Of a DNA stretch of 46,990 nucleotides, positions 34,043-42,666 are shown in pieces (position 1 is the first letter of the stretch; every line of letters starts with the position of its first letter). The stretch spans positions 1 to 46,990 of the forward strand of contig JANDJG010000008.1 in the NCBI GenBank assembly GCA_024331085.1, given 5' to 3'. The DNA is from Nitrospira sp. (lineage in GTDB: Bacteria; Nitrospirota; Nitrospiria; Nitrospirales; Nitrospiraceae). The position numbers were made by a program, and so were the translations under genes. The notes under the pieces are model-generated. The model saw only the letters and a program-made list of their open reading frames with translations. It was not told where the DNA came from and ran no database searches.

Positions 34043-34702
34043 ATGTTCACAGGCATCGTCGAGGAAATGGGCGCGGTGGTGTCCGTGGAGAAGACGTTGA
34101 AGGGGGCCAGGCTGACCATTTTGGCCTCGATTGTGATGGGCGATCTCAAGATCGGAGACAGTGTGAGCGTCAACGGCGTGTGTTTGACGGTGGTCTCGAT
34201 CGGCAAGAACGACTTTTCCGTGGACGTGTCGCCGGAGACGCTTGCCGTGACCACGTTGGGCGGAGTCGCCGTCGGCGCTCCGGTCAATTTGGAGCGGGCG
34301 ATGCGTTTCAACGAACGCATCGGCGGGCATCTGGTGGCCGGTCACGTGGACGGGGTCGGCGTCGTCAAGAGTCGGCGGCAGGAAGGCGAGTCCATCGTGA
34401 TGACCATCGAGGCGCCGGCGTCGATCTTGCGGTACTGCGTGGCCAAGGGCTCGATCGCGGTGGATGGCGTCAGCCTGACGATCAATGAAGTCACCGATCG
34501 TGCCTTCAGCATTGCCATCATTCCCCATACGGCGAAGGTGACGACCTTGGGGCTGAAGCAGGTGAATGAGCCCCTCAATCTTGAGTCTGACTTGATCGGC
34601 AAGTACGTGGAGCGGTTGCTTCAGGAGCGGAGTCAGCTTCCCAAAACCAAAGCCCCTCCGGTCATCGATACGGACTATCTTCAGAAGCGGGGCTTGATCT
34701 GA
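34043..34702 (+). CDS. ribE: Riboflavin synthase, alpha chain type
   Basis: The enzyme dismutates two 6,7-dimethyl-8-ribityllumazine molecules into riboflavin. The 219-residue product begins MFTGIVEEMGAVVSVEK and has the two tandem lumazine-binding domains: repeat 1 with LKIGDSVSVNGVCLTVVSIG, then FNERIGGHLVAGHVDGVGVV, and repeat 2 with VAKGSIAVDGVSLTINEVTD. The length is typical. It has its own 120-base upstream gap and no downstream rib gene, since the next gene is convergent. I see no FMN riboswitch in front of it. Confidence 0.96.
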   Translation: MFTGIVEEMGAVVSVEKTLKGARLTILASIVMGDLKIGDSVSVNGVCLTVVSIGKNDFSVDVSPETLAVTTLGGVAVGAPVNLERAMRFNERIGGHLVAGHVDGVGVVKSRRQEGESIVMTIEAPASILRYCVAKGSIAVDGVSLTINEVTDRAFSIAIIPHTAKVTTLGLKQVNEPLNLESDLIGKYVERLLQERSQLPKTKAPPVIDTDYLQKRGLI

Positions 34703-34736
34703 CGGATTCTTGAGATGGGCCGGAAGCCGGCCAAGC

Positions 34737-34961
34737 TCACGGCTCATTCCGCGCCGACGAGCGATAGAAGAAGTACAGACCGATTCCGGAGAAGACGGAG
34801 ACGACGATGACCACCAACAGTTGCATGTCGAAACTAAGCGGGCCGACGAAGACCTTGTACCCCTGCACGACGACGACCGGGAGCGCCACCGCGCCGACAA
34901 GCGCGATCATGTGCCGCCGCTGATAGATCGGCTCACCCGGCCTTCTCCCGCCCCTTCCCAC
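34737..34961 (-). CDS. Small two-helix membrane protein linked to acs
   Basis: The 74-residue product has two hydrophobic segments (MIALVGAVALPVVVVQGY and MQLLVVIVVSVFSGIGLYFF) and short polar ends. The GTG start lies five bases after the acs stop codon, with the GAGGAG of the last acs codons as ribosome-binding site about eight bases upstream. It is therefore an acs-coupled gene. In E. coli, acs is followed by the DUF485 protein yjcH and the acetate permease actP; this protein has a similar size but I cannot show that it is homologous. The function is unknown. Confidence 0.65.
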   Translation of the reverse strand: MGRGGRRPGEPIYQRRHMIALVGAVALPVVVVQGYKVFVGPLSFDMQLLVVIVVSVFSGIGLYFFYRSSARNEP

Positions 34962-34966
34962 GACCG

Positions 34967-36856
34967 TTACTCCTCGATCGTTGAAAGATCGCCGGGGTCC
35001 TGACCCAGTTCCTTGGCCTTCAGGACCCGCCGCATGATTTTCCCGGACCTGGTTTTGGGCAGTGAGGAGACGATGTCGATTTCCGATGGAACGGCGATCT
35101 TGCCCAGCTCCTTGAGGACGTGATCTTTGATCGATTTGATCAGCGCCGGACTTTCCTGCTCGCCTTGTTTGAGAATGATGAAGGCCTTGATGGATTCGCC
35201 CACCGTTTTGTGCGGCTTGCCGATCACCGCCGCTTCCGCGATGGCGGGGTGGCTGACCAAGGCGCTCTCCACTTCCGCCGTCCCCAATCGGTTGCCCGCC
35301 ACCTTGATGACGTCGTCCGCCCTGCCCATAAACCAAAAGTAGCCGTCTTCGTCCTTATGGCAGATGTCCCCGGCGGTGTAGCAGTTGGGGATTGTATTCC
35401 AATAGGTCTGATACCGTTCGGGATCTTTGTAGATGGTGCGCATCATCGAGGGCCAAGGTTTCTTGATGACGGCCAAACCGCCGGCGTTGGGAGGCAGGCT
35501 GTTGCCGTCGCGATCGACCACATCCGCCTCCACGCCCAAGAACGGTTTGGCCGCGGAGCCCGGTTTGAGCGGCATGGAGGGGAGCGGTGTGACGAGGATG
35601 GCGCCGGTTTCCGTCTGCCACCAGGTGTCCATGATGGGTTTCTCTCCTCCGGTGACTCGGTGGAACCACTCCCAGGCTTCCGGGTTGATCGGTTCGCCGA
35701 CGCTGCCGAGGATGCGGAGCGACGACAAGTCATATTTTGCCGGCCACTCCTCGCCGTAGCGCATCAACAGGCGAATCGCGGTCGGGGTGGTGTAAAAAAT
35801 GGAGACTCCGTATCGCTCGATCAGGTCCCACCAGCGGCCGGGATTCGGATAGTCGGGTTTGCCTTCGGCGGTCAGGATCGTGGCGCCGTTGAGCAGGGGG
35901 CCGTAGACGATGTAACTGTGTCCCGTGACCCAGCCTGGATCGGCCACACAGAAGTACACGTCGTCGTCTTTGAGATCGAAGACGTACTTGGTCGTAATGT
36001 ACGTGCCCACCATGTAGCCCCCGTGGACGTGGACCACACCCTTGGGTTTGCCGGTCGTGCCCGACGTGTACAGGATGTACAGAGGAGCTTCGGCATCGAG
36101 GGGTTCCGCTTGACAGGTTGCCGATTCGTTCCGCAGCCATTCGTGCCAGTCGAGTTCCTTGGGTGTCGAAAGCGGATGTTCGGACGGTTGGCGGCGCACC
36201 ACGACGACGTGGTTCACCGTCGGACAGGCTTTCAGGGCTTCATCCACCACTGATTTCAACGGAATGGTCTTGCCTCTGTCGAATCCCACGTCGGCGGTGA
36301 TGACCGCCTTGGACTCGGCGTCATGGATGCGACTGGCGAGGGCCGGGGCGCTGAAGCCGGAATAGACCACGCTGTGAATCGCTCCGATTCTGGCGCAGGC
36401 CAGCATGGCGATCATCTGTTCGGGAATTTTGGGAAGATAAATGGTCACTCGATCACCCTTCGCGATGCCGAGTTTCTTGAGAGCGTTGGCGCAGCGATTG
36501 ACTTGGCGATACAGCTCCGCGTAAGTGAAAATGCGTTCTTGATCGTGTTCTCCCACCCAGATCAGCGCCACTTTGTTTTTGCGCCAGGTTTTGACGTGGC
36601 GATCGAGACAATTGTAGGCGATGTTGCAGGTGGCGCCGACGAACCATTTGGCCCAGGGGTAGTTCCATTCCAGGACGGTGTGCCAGGGAGAAAACCATTC
36701 TAATTCTCGTGCCGCGTTGCTCCAAAACTCTTGCGGATCGGCGATGGATTTTTTGTACTCGGTGTCATAGTCCTTGACGTAGGCGTTAGCGACGGTCTGG
36801 GCGGAGGGACGGTGCAGTCGGCTTTCTTTTAAGAGGGTTTCAATCTCTTCCGTCAT
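34967..36856 (-). CDS. acs: Acetyl-CoA synthetase (AMP-forming)
   Basis: Acs activates acetate to acetyl-CoA via acetyl-AMP. The 629-residue product shows the phosphate loop [20 protein letters not shown], the adenylate motif [20 protein letters not shown], the hinge [20 protein letters not shown] and, at the C-terminus, [10 protein letters not shown] with K606, the Lys known in the family to be inactivated by acetylation. An AGGAGG lies nine bases before the ATG. In the motif usually written GHRLGT this protein has GNRLGT. A TTGCAG-N17-CATAAT promoter lies upstream, in the gap shared with the divergent caspase-like gene. Confidence 0.96.
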   Translation of the reverse strand: MTEEIETLLKESRLHRPSAQTVANAYVKDYDTEYKKSIADPQEFWSNAARELEWFSPWHTVLEWNYPWAKWFVGATCNIAYNCLDRHVKTWRKNKVALIWVGEHDQERIFTYAELYRQVNRCANALKKLGIAKGDRVTIYLPKIPEQMIAMLACARIGAIHSVVYSGFSAPALASRIHDAESKAVITADVGFDRGKTIPLKSVVDEALKACPTVNHVVVVRRQPSEHPLSTPKELDWHEWLRNESATCQAEPLDAEAPLYILYTSGTTGKPKGVVHVHGGYMVGTYITTKYVFDLKDDDVYFCVADPGWVTGHSYIVYGPLLNGATILTAEGKPDYPNPGRWWDLIERYGVSIFYTTPTAIRLLMRYGEEWPAKYDLSSLRILGSVGEPINPEAWEWFHRVTGGEKPIMDTWWQTETGAILVTPLPSMPLKPGSAAKPFLGVEADVVDRDGNSLPPNAGGLAVIKKPWPSMMRTIYKDPERYQTYWNTIPNCYTAGDICHKDEDGYFWFMGRADDVIKVAGNRLGTAEVESALVSHPAIAEAAVIGKPHKTVGESIKAFIILKQGEQESPALIKSIKDHVLKELGKIAVPSEIDIVSSLPKTRSGKIMRRVLKAKELGQDPGDLSTIEE

Positions 36857-36899
36857 GAGTCACGACCTCCTTTTGTGTCGATCGATGGCGTCTGCGCGC

Positions 36900-36928
36900 A
36901 TTATGGAGAAAACACGATTTGCCTGCAA
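36900..36928 (-). promoter_or_regulatory. Possible sigma-70-type promoter for acs
   Basis: On the minus strand TTGCAG (36923-36928) and CATAAT (36900-36905) are separated by 17 bases. The -10 box matches 5 of 6 bases, the -35 box 3 of 6. It lies about 45 bases upstream of the acs start. Confidence 0.4.
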
Positions 36929-36998
36929 CCTGAACGAAAGTGGAGACAGGATCTGGGGCGGTCGGTGGGATTGCATCAAGTCCGCTCTTCGGGGATTC

Positions 36999-37027
36999 TT
37001 GACAGTGTCGGAGCTCAACGGTAGTCT
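36999..37027 (+). promoter_or_regulatory. Possible sigma-70-type promoter for the caspase-like gene
   Basis: TTGACA (36999-37004), a 17-base spacer and TAGTCT (37022-37027). The -35 box is perfect, the -10 box weak. It ends 50 bases before the start of the caspase-like gene, on the correct strand. Confidence 0.45.
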
Positions 37028-37076
37028 GGCCCGCGAGCGAGTTCTGATCATCTAAACCTATGTCGATAAGCCGATC

Positions 37077-37982
37077 ATGATGAAACGGTTTCTGTGTGGA
37101 CTGGGAATAATCGGTGCGCTGTTGGGTCAGGCGGTCGGGGCCTGGTGGTGCGCCGTGCCTTTGAATGCGTATGCCCAGGCGGGGAAGCCCGAAGGGCTCT
37201 ACTACAAGTCCTGGGCCGTCATCATCGGCATTGAAAATTACCAGGTGGCTCAACCCCTTCTCGGCGCGATCGATGACGCGAAACGAGTCGCGCAGGCGTT
37301 TCGTCGGTTGGGATTTGACGAGGTCGTGGAGATTTACGAAAAGGACGCCACCTCTCGCCGGTTGCAACAGGTTTTCAACGATATTCTTCCGAGAAAAGTC
37401 GGTCGGATGGACAGGCTGGTCATCTTCTACATCGGTCACGCCGGCGCCGCGCGGGATGCGGAGGGAGAGGAACGGAGCTACCTCGTCCCTCTGGATGCGC
37501 AGATCGCGCACATCGGTAAGTCCATAACGGTCGAGCAGCTCAAAGAATTTACGCGGCGCACTGCGTCGAAACATACAGTACTCTTGTTCGACGCGCCGGT
37601 CTTCGGATGGGAAGTGACGGCGCCTCCGCGGTTGTCGCTGGAGGGTCGGGCGGCGCCGGAGGATGAGCGGGAGCGACGGGCCGTCCAGGTGGTCAGCGCG
37701 GCGGGCAAAGGAGAGATATCGTTACGTCCCGACGGTAAGAGTCTCTTTGTGCGACTGTTGTTGGCCGGTCTCTCCGGTGAAGCGGACTTGGACGGAAACG
37801 GCCGGCTGATGGCTTCTGAATTGGGCGCCTACCTTGTTGAACGGGTTGAACGTGCGTCCGACGGTGCCCAGCATCCCATCAGTCTCAGAATCGACGGCGA
37901 CGGTGATACCGTGTTGATCGAAGGGGCTTCGATTTCACCTCCGTCGGCGCCCCTGTCGGATGGAGGGGCGACATCTCCTTAG
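37077..37982 (+). CDS. Secreted caspase-fold (peptidase C14-like) protein lacking the catalytic Cys
   Basis: The 301-residue product has an N-terminal signal (about residues 1-34) and then a C14/metacaspase-like domain: KSWAVIIGIENYQ, GAIDDAKRVAQAFRRLGF, LVIFYIGHAG with H121, and ERSYLVPLDAQI. Where active members have DAC followed by a small residue and SG, this protein reads LLFDAPVFGWEV with Pro174, so the nucleophile is missing. Near residue 240 an EF-hand-like loop (EADLDGNGRLMASELGAYL) may bind calcium, as in some related proteins. It is probably a pseudo-peptidase with a binding or scaffold role. It is divergent from acs. Confidence 0.75.
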   Translation: MMKRFLCGLGIIGALLGQAVGAWWCAVPLNAYAQAGKPEGLYYKSWAVIIGIENYQVAQPLLGAIDDAKRVAQAFRRLGFDEVVEIYEKDATSRRLQQVFNDILPRKVGRMDRLVIFYIGHAGAARDAEGEERSYLVPLDAQIAHIGKSITVEQLKEFTRRTASKHTVLLFDAPVFGWEVTAPPRLSLEGRAAPEDERERRAVQVVSAAGKGEISLRPDGKSLFVRLLLAGLSGEADLDGNGRLMASELGAYLVERVERASDGAQHPISLRIDGDGDTVLIEGASISPPSAPLSDGGATSP

Positions 37983-38080
37983 AACTGTCTCTCCGAGCAT
38001 TCAGAGTTTTCAAGGGAGAAGATCCGCATGGATTCGACGTCAACGGATTGATTCAATCCAAGCCAAGCGCGAGCGACTTC

Positions 38081-38251
38081 CTACTCCTGTTCTCCGCCCT
38101 TCAGATAACCTAATCCGATCTTGATGGCGCGGCGGGTGATTTCCGCCCGACGCTCTATCGGATAGGCGGCCAAGACGGCCGCGGCCTTTGTGTCCTGCAC
38201 GTCCAAATTCACGATGGTGATGATGCCGTTGTCGATGTGAATCTCCGCCAT
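38081..38251 (-). CDS. Small conserved-looking hypothetical protein (56 residues)
   Basis: The product starts MAEIHIDNGIITIVNLDVQD and continues with a basic, helical half (RRAEITRRAIKIGLGYLKGG). No known domain is recognised; the second half could be a short DNA- or RNA-binding helix pair, but this is speculation. AGGGAG lies about ten bases before the ATG, which supports a real gene. The longer in-frame ORF upstream lacks such support. It stands alone between the caspase-like gene and the lipoprotein operon, on the opposite strand. Confidence 0.5.
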   Translation of the reverse strand: MAEIHIDNGIITIVNLDVQDTKAAAVLAAYPIERRAEITRRAIKIGLGYLKGGEQE

Positions 38252-38465
38252 AAACGATTTCTCCCTGTCACGTGGTTGGTCGATCGGCTTTCCGATCCGC
38301 GGTGAAAAGAAAGAGCGAGGACATTTCCGTACCGATTGAAAGGCTGTTTCGTTGACGGAACCAGGGGGGCATGTTAGCATGAAATCGCTTTTTTCTCGTG
38401 CGGATGGACGGGGCTGGACGGTGGCTCTCAGGGGGACCGTCCTGTGAGTCGGAAGGAGGATTCTT

Positions 38466-39023
38466 ATGATGCGGCGGCAGACGAGGCTGGTCAACACGGG
38501 TCTTGTAGCCCTTCTGCTGGTGGGGCTCACGGCTTGTGGCGGTCCTCCCAAGTGGGTGGAAAGAGGGTCCGGGGCATTCAACGAAAAAGACCGAAAAGCG
38601 TTTTACGGGGTGGGGTCGGTGGTGGGGATGAAGAACGAACCCCTTGCCTGGGATACCGCTGAAAATCGAGCGCGCGCGGAAATCGCCAAGACGTTTGAAA
38701 CCTACACGGGCTATCTGATGAGAGACTATGCCGCCTCGACGACGGCGGGAGATTTCACGCGGAACACCGAAGAACAAAACGTCGAACGGGCCATCAAAAC
38801 GGTCACCACGGTGACGTTGAGCGGCGTCCGCCCCGTCGATCGCTACAAAGATGAAAAAACCAACACCTACTATGTGCTCGCCAAACTCAGTTTGGAAGAC
38901 ATGAAGAACAATCTCGAACGGGCCAAGGAGCTGAACGCGGAGGTTCGCGACTTTGTCCGCAAAAACGCGGATCGCTTATTCGACCGTCTCGAAAAAGAGG
39001 AAGAGAAACGGGGAATCCGGTAG
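38466..39023 (+). CDS. LPP20 family lipoprotein
   Basis: The 185-residue product has a lipoprotein signal (TGLVALLLVGLTAC) and an LPP20-type domain: PPKWVERGSGAFNEKDRKAF, YGVGSVVGMKNEPLAWDTAE, NRARAEIAKTFETYTGYLM and later TNTYYVLAKLSLEDM. Related outer-membrane lipoproteins include Lpp20 of Helicobacter and FlgP, a flagellar or surface protein. The C-terminus is a charged helix. GGAAGGAGG precedes tandem ATG codons at 38466 and 38469. It is the first gene of a four-lipoprotein cluster with a second LPP20-type member. Confidence 0.82.
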   Translation: MMRRQTRLVNTGLVALLLVGLTACGGPPKWVERGSGAFNEKDRKAFYGVGSVVGMKNEPLAWDTAENRARAEIAKTFETYTGYLMRDYAASTTAGDFTRNTEEQNVERAIKTVTTVTLSGVRPVDRYKDEKTNTYYVLAKLSLEDMKNNLERAKELNAEVRDFVRKNADRLFDRLEKEEEKRGIR

Positions 39024-39074
39024 GGTCTACACCCCCGGCCCTTGTAAGGCGCGATGGTTAAGGGAGTTACCGAC

Positions 39075-39686
39075 GTGATCCGAACTGCGTTCCGCCCCGT
39101 TCCGTTGTTCGCATGCGCGCTTCTCGCGGTGGGAGGCTGCGGGCACGAGGTCAAGGTGACGCGCGTGGACGCTGGCGTCGTGACCGATCTCAGCGGCCGA
39201 TGGAACGACACGGATTCGCGAATGGTGGCCGAAGCCATGGTGAAAGAGGCCTTGGAGTATCCGTGGCTCGGGAACTTCTCGAAGGCGAAACAGCGTCAGC
39301 CGGTCGTGGTGGTCGGCACGGTGGTCAACAACAGTCATGAGCACATCAACGTTCAGACCTTCATCACGGACCTGGAGCGGGAGCTCACCAACTCTCAAAA
39401 AGTCACGTTCGTAGCGGGCAAGCAAGAACGGGAGGAAGTCCGGGCCGAGCGGAAAGAACAGGCGGTCTATGCCCGTGAAGACACCCAAAAAGCTCCGGGA
39501 AAAGAGAGCGGAGCCGACTTCATGCTGAAGGGAACCATCGCCACGATCGTGGACGAGGCCGACGGCACCAAGGCGGTGTTCTATCAGGTGGACCTTCAGA
39601 TGATCGATTTGGAAAGCAACGCGAAGGTCTGGTATGGACAAAAGAAAATCAAGAAAGTGGTCGAAAGGAAACGGACGGTGTTTTAA
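39075..39686 (+). CDS. LpoB-like lipoprotein (penicillin-binding protein activator family)
   Basis: The 203-residue product has a lipoprotein signal (VPLFACALLAVGGC) and a domain that matches the LpoB family: TDLSGRWNDTDSRMVAEAMV, PVVVVGTVVNNSHEHINVQT, FITDLERELTNSQKVTFVAG and SGADFMLKGTIATIV. In E. coli LpoB activates the peptidoglycan synthase PBP1B from the outer membrane; many homologues outside that group have no tested role. GTG 39075 was chosen for its GGGAG eight bases upstream; ATG 39054 is in the same frame. It lies between the LPP20 and COG3014-like genes. Confidence 0.82.
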   Translation: MIRTAFRPVPLFACALLAVGGCGHEVKVTRVDAGVVTDLSGRWNDTDSRMVAEAMVKEALEYPWLGNFSKAKQRQPVVVVGTVVNNSHEHINVQTFITDLERELTNSQKVTFVAGKQEREEVRAERKEQAVYAREDTQKAPGKESGADFMLKGTIATIVDEADGTKAVFYQVDLQMIDLESNAKVWYGQKKIKKVVERKRTVF

Positions 39687-39698
39687 CGGGTCCGAGAG

Positions 39699-41210
39699 TT
39701 GAAATCCCTCCTCCTGCGCTTCAGCCGCCGTAGTTCCACGCGACGATCAAGCGGTCCCATCGCAAACGGTTCCCTTCCCCTTGTCATAGCCGTCATAGGC
39801 CTTCTCGCCGGCTGTACGTCCACCAACCGCTACGTCCTCATCGAGCAAAGTCTGCTCGCGGGCGACCCGGCACGGGCCGCTTCAATCGTCGAACAGGCTG
39901 AATCGGAGTACGGATCAAAGAGCCGTCTGTTGTACTTGATGGATCGGGGAATGGCCCTGCATTTGGCGGGAGACTACACGCAAAGCAACGAAGCGCTTGA
40001 GCAGGCCGAAGAGATCGTGGAGCGGCTCTACACCAGGACCGTTCGATCCGAAACGCTGGCGTTTCTGACGAACGACAATGCCCTGCCGTACGAGGGAGAT
40101 CCCTACGAGCACGTCATGATCAACGTCGTGAAGGCCCTCAACTATGCGGCGCAGAACGACGTCGCGGGAGCGTTGGTGGAAGCCAGGCGCATCGATCATC
40201 GCCTCAATGTGCTGAGCGACAGGGTCAAAGGCAAGGGCAAGGGAAAGAACGGCTACGGAAACGACGGCTTCGCCCGCTACTTGAGCGGCATATTGTACGA
40301 AGCGGCTGGAGATTTGAACAACGCGTTCATTGCCTATCGCAACGCCTGCGAGGCCTATGAGGCGATGCGCGGCTGGTCCCAGACGGCCTGTCCTCCATCG
40401 TTGCGCGCCGATTTGTTGTCGTCCGCCGAAGCTCTCGGACTTGCGGACGAGGTGAATCGGTATCGGAGCACATATCCCGACGTCGAATGGTTGTCCGCTT
40501 CGGCCCGTCAACGGCTCGCCCAAGTCGTCATGATCAGCTATAATGGGCGCGCCCCTCGAAAAGAGGATTTCTATCTTGATCTCCCGATCAGTCTGGACGC
40601 CTTGCAGTTGGTGTTGTTGAATCGCGGATTCTCCCCTTCGTTCGGAAGCCGGGATCGGGTGATGGACAGTGTTCTCTACGGGCTCAGCGGGCGGGTGGTG
40701 AGAGTCGCGCTTCCCCGCTTGGTTCAACAAAAGACGAAAATTCCGGTCGAGACCATGACGTTGACCGACGAGCAAGGCGCCTCCTACGCCGCCCGGTCGG
40801 AACGAGTCCAAGATCTGACGGCATTGGCGGAGAAAAGTCTCACGGAGCGTCTGCCCGCCATGGCTGTGAAGGCCGTGGCCCGGGCCGCCGCGAAATTTTC
40901 CATGGCGGAAGGGGCGGTCATCGGCTCTCAACAGGCCGTGGGGAGGGATGCCGCGCCGTGGGTGGGGTTGTTGGTGAGCCTGTTGGCCAAGGGGCTGGCC
41001 GTGGCTTCGGAAGAAGCCGACAAACGGAGTTGGCGGACCCTGCCGGATGAAATCCACGTGGCGCGGGTGTGGGTGCCTTCGGGTCGGTATCGAGCCACCG
41101 TTCATCCTTCAGGCGGGGGCGTAGCCGTTTGGGCGGCCGGGGCAGAGGAATCAGTTTTTAATCTTGCCCCAGGTCAAACGATGTTTCTCATTCGGCGCGT
41201 GGTGCAATGA
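39699..41210 (+). CDS. COG3014-like lipoprotein with tetratricopeptide-type repeats
   Basis: The 503-residue product has a lipoprotein signal (LPLVIAVIGLLAGC). Residues 45-260 contain helical repeats of TPR type (LLYLMDRGMALHLAGDYTQS, then NEALEQAEEIVERLY and YLSGILYEAAGDLNNAFIAY). The C-terminal half is a mixed domain with SWRTLPDEIHVARVWVPSGR. The family is uncharacterised and is often found beside LpoB-like genes, as here. The start is TTG, 12 bases after the LpoB-like gene, with only a weak ribosome-binding site. Its stop overlaps the next gene (ATGATG), so translation is coupled. Confidence 0.8.
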   Translation: MKSLLLRFSRRSSTRRSSGPIANGSLPLVIAVIGLLAGCTSTNRYVLIEQSLLAGDPARAASIVEQAESEYGSKSRLLYLMDRGMALHLAGDYTQSNEALEQAEEIVERLYTRTVRSETLAFLTNDNALPYEGDPYEHVMINVVKALNYAAQNDVAGALVEARRIDHRLNVLSDRVKGKGKGKNGYGNDGFARYLSGILYEAAGDLNNAFIAYRNACEAYEAMRGWSQTACPPSLRADLLSSAEALGLADEVNRYRSTYPDVEWLSASARQRLAQVVMISYNGRAPRKEDFYLDLPISLDALQLVLLNRGFSPSFGSRDRVMDSVLYGLSGRVVRVALPRLVQQKTKIPVETMTLTDEQGASYAARSERVQDLTALAEKSLTERLPAMAVKAVARAAAKFSMAEGAVIGSQQAVGRDAAPWVGLLVSLLAKGLAVASEEADKRSWRTLPDEIHVARVWVPSGRYRATVHPSGGGVAVWAAGAEESVFNLAPGQTMFLIRRVVQ

Positions 41211-42358
41211 TGCTCGCCTGCCGAATCAGGCTGCGTCGATCCGCTCTGCGCTCTGTCCTCACGGTAACTTGCATCGGGCTGATCGGGCCGTCCTGGTTCG
41301 GTTGCGCATGGATCGGTGGACGGGCCGAGCCGGCCTGGATCAACGACGCCAATCGAAAGTATCCTCCGGCCGAGTATCTGACCGGTATAGGGCAGGCCGA
41401 CAATCGGCAAGGCGCGGTCGATCAGGCGTACGCGGCCGTGGCGCGGATTTTCAAGGCGGAGGTGGACGCCCGCGCGAAAGATTGGGAGTCCTATTTTGTG
41501 ATCGAACGGCGGGGCTCGACGAACGTGGAGCGGAGGTTGACGCTGGAGACCGTCACGAAAGTCTCGACCGACAAAGTGCTGGAGAACGTCAGGGTGCTGG
41601 AAACCTGGCACGATAGAACCAAGGGATTGTACTATGCGTTGGCCGTGCTGAACCGCGCCCAAGCGGAGGCTTCCTTGTTGGATCGGTTGTCGGCGCTGGA
41701 CAGGGCGATTGAGTCGGACATCGCGGAATCGCGGCGCGCGTCGGACAAGTTGATCACGGTTCGCAACTTGCGGAAGGCCGTCGGAAATTTGGTGTTACGG
41801 GAGGTGTATAATGCCGACCTGCGCGTCGTTCGTCCGAGCGGGCGAGGCGAAGCCTCTCCATATGATGTGAACGACATATCCAAGGAGCTGGCGCGATTTC
41901 TTTCCACCAACTTGGTGGTGGCGGTGCGTATGGCCGGCGACCATGCCGAAGTCGCGCAACAAGCCCTGATGGAAGGATTGATCCGCGAGGGGATCACCGT
42001 GACGGCGGAGAGCGGTGAAGGCATGGACGTGGCATTGACGGTGCGAGGCGTCACCCGGCTCTTGCCCGTTGAGGTCCATGACCCCTATTTCAAGTACGTT
42101 CGCTGGTGCGGTGATGTTGAGGTGACGGACACGGCGAGCGGCCGCGTTCTGGGTGTTGTTTCACGAGGTGGAAAAGAAGGACATCTCACGGAGCGGGAGG
42201 CGACGACCAGGGCTTTGCGGGACATGCAGCAACGCCTATCGTCGGAAGTGGCGGTCCTGATCGCGGCGCATATTTTCGGAGAAGCCGAATTGCCGATGCC
42301 GGAGAAAAGGTCGGCCGGTTGTCCGAGAGATGAGCGGTCCAACGAGATGAAACCGTAA
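41207..42358 (+). CDS. LPP20-like lipoprotein, long form
   Basis: The 383-residue product has a lipoprotein-like N-terminus (LTVTCIGLIGPSWFGCAW, Cys near residue 33). An LPP20-type region follows (EPAWINDANRKYPPAEYLTG, IGQADNRQGAVDQAYAAVAR, then TKGLYYALAVLNRAQAEASL). The C-terminal half (about residues 190-355) is a further mixed domain (YDVNDISKELARFLSTNLVV) of unknown function. The start ATG overlaps the upstream stop. It closes the four-lipoprotein cluster. A role in envelope or surface assembly is inferred from the neighbours only. Confidence 0.78.
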   Translation: MMLACRIRLRRSALRSVLTVTCIGLIGPSWFGCAWIGGRAEPAWINDANRKYPPAEYLTGIGQADNRQGAVDQAYAAVARIFKAEVDARAKDWESYFVIERRGSTNVERRLTLETVTKVSTDKVLENVRVLETWHDRTKGLYYALAVLNRAQAEASLLDRLSALDRAIESDIAESRRASDKLITVRNLRKAVGNLVLREVYNADLRVVRPSGRGEASPYDVNDISKELARFLSTNLVVAVRMAGDHAEVAQQALMEGLIREGITVTAESGEGMDVALTVRGVTRLLPVEVHDPYFKYVRWCGDVEVTDTASGRVLGVVSRGGKEGHLTEREATTRALRDMQQRLSSEVAVLIAAHIFGEAELPMPEKRSAGCPRDERSNEMKP

Positions 42359-42392
42359 CGATTCATCGATCATGATGAGGAGGTGTGACACG

Positions 42393-42662
42393 GTGAGCAC
42401 GATCGGAAAAACGCCGGTAAGCAAGGCTCCGCGGAGTCGTGGCAGAGGGTTGACCAAAACGGGTCCGAAAATTTCAAGCCGTTTGGCTAAACAACGGTTG
42501 AACGAGCGGTTGAAAAAAGACACCGAGTCGTTCAATCAGGGCAATCTTGCCGTGACTTTGCGGAAGGAAGGTTACGAGGAGTTGCCGCTGGACGAGTTGC
42601 AAGACCGTCTCTCCAAACTCCCGGGGCCGTTGGCGGAAATCATCCTAAAGGGGAGGGTGTAA
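42393..42662 (+). CDS. Putative antitoxin-like small protein upstream of a PIN domain gene
   Basis: The 89-residue product is basic at the N-terminus (SKAPRSRGRGLTKTGPKISS) and helical in the C-terminal half (YEELPLDELQDRLSKLPGPL). It matches no antitoxin family I can name; the assignment rests on the PIN gene four bases downstream. The start is decided by the ribosome-binding site: a perfect AGGAGGTG at 42378-42385 lies seven bases before GTG 42393, whereas the two ATG codons at 42372 and 42375 overlap or abut that site. Confidence 0.6.
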   Translation: MSTIGKTPVSKAPRSRGRGLTKTGPKISSRLAKQRLNERLKKDTESFNQGNLAVTLRKEGYEELPLDELQDRLSKLPGPLAEIILKGRV

Positions 42663-42666
42663 GCGG

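Noticed and set aside
37077..37982. Active metacaspase-type protease as part of a defence system
   Set aside because: The catalytic Cys is replaced by Pro, a signal peptide is present, and no nucleic-acid sensor or effector genes are near.
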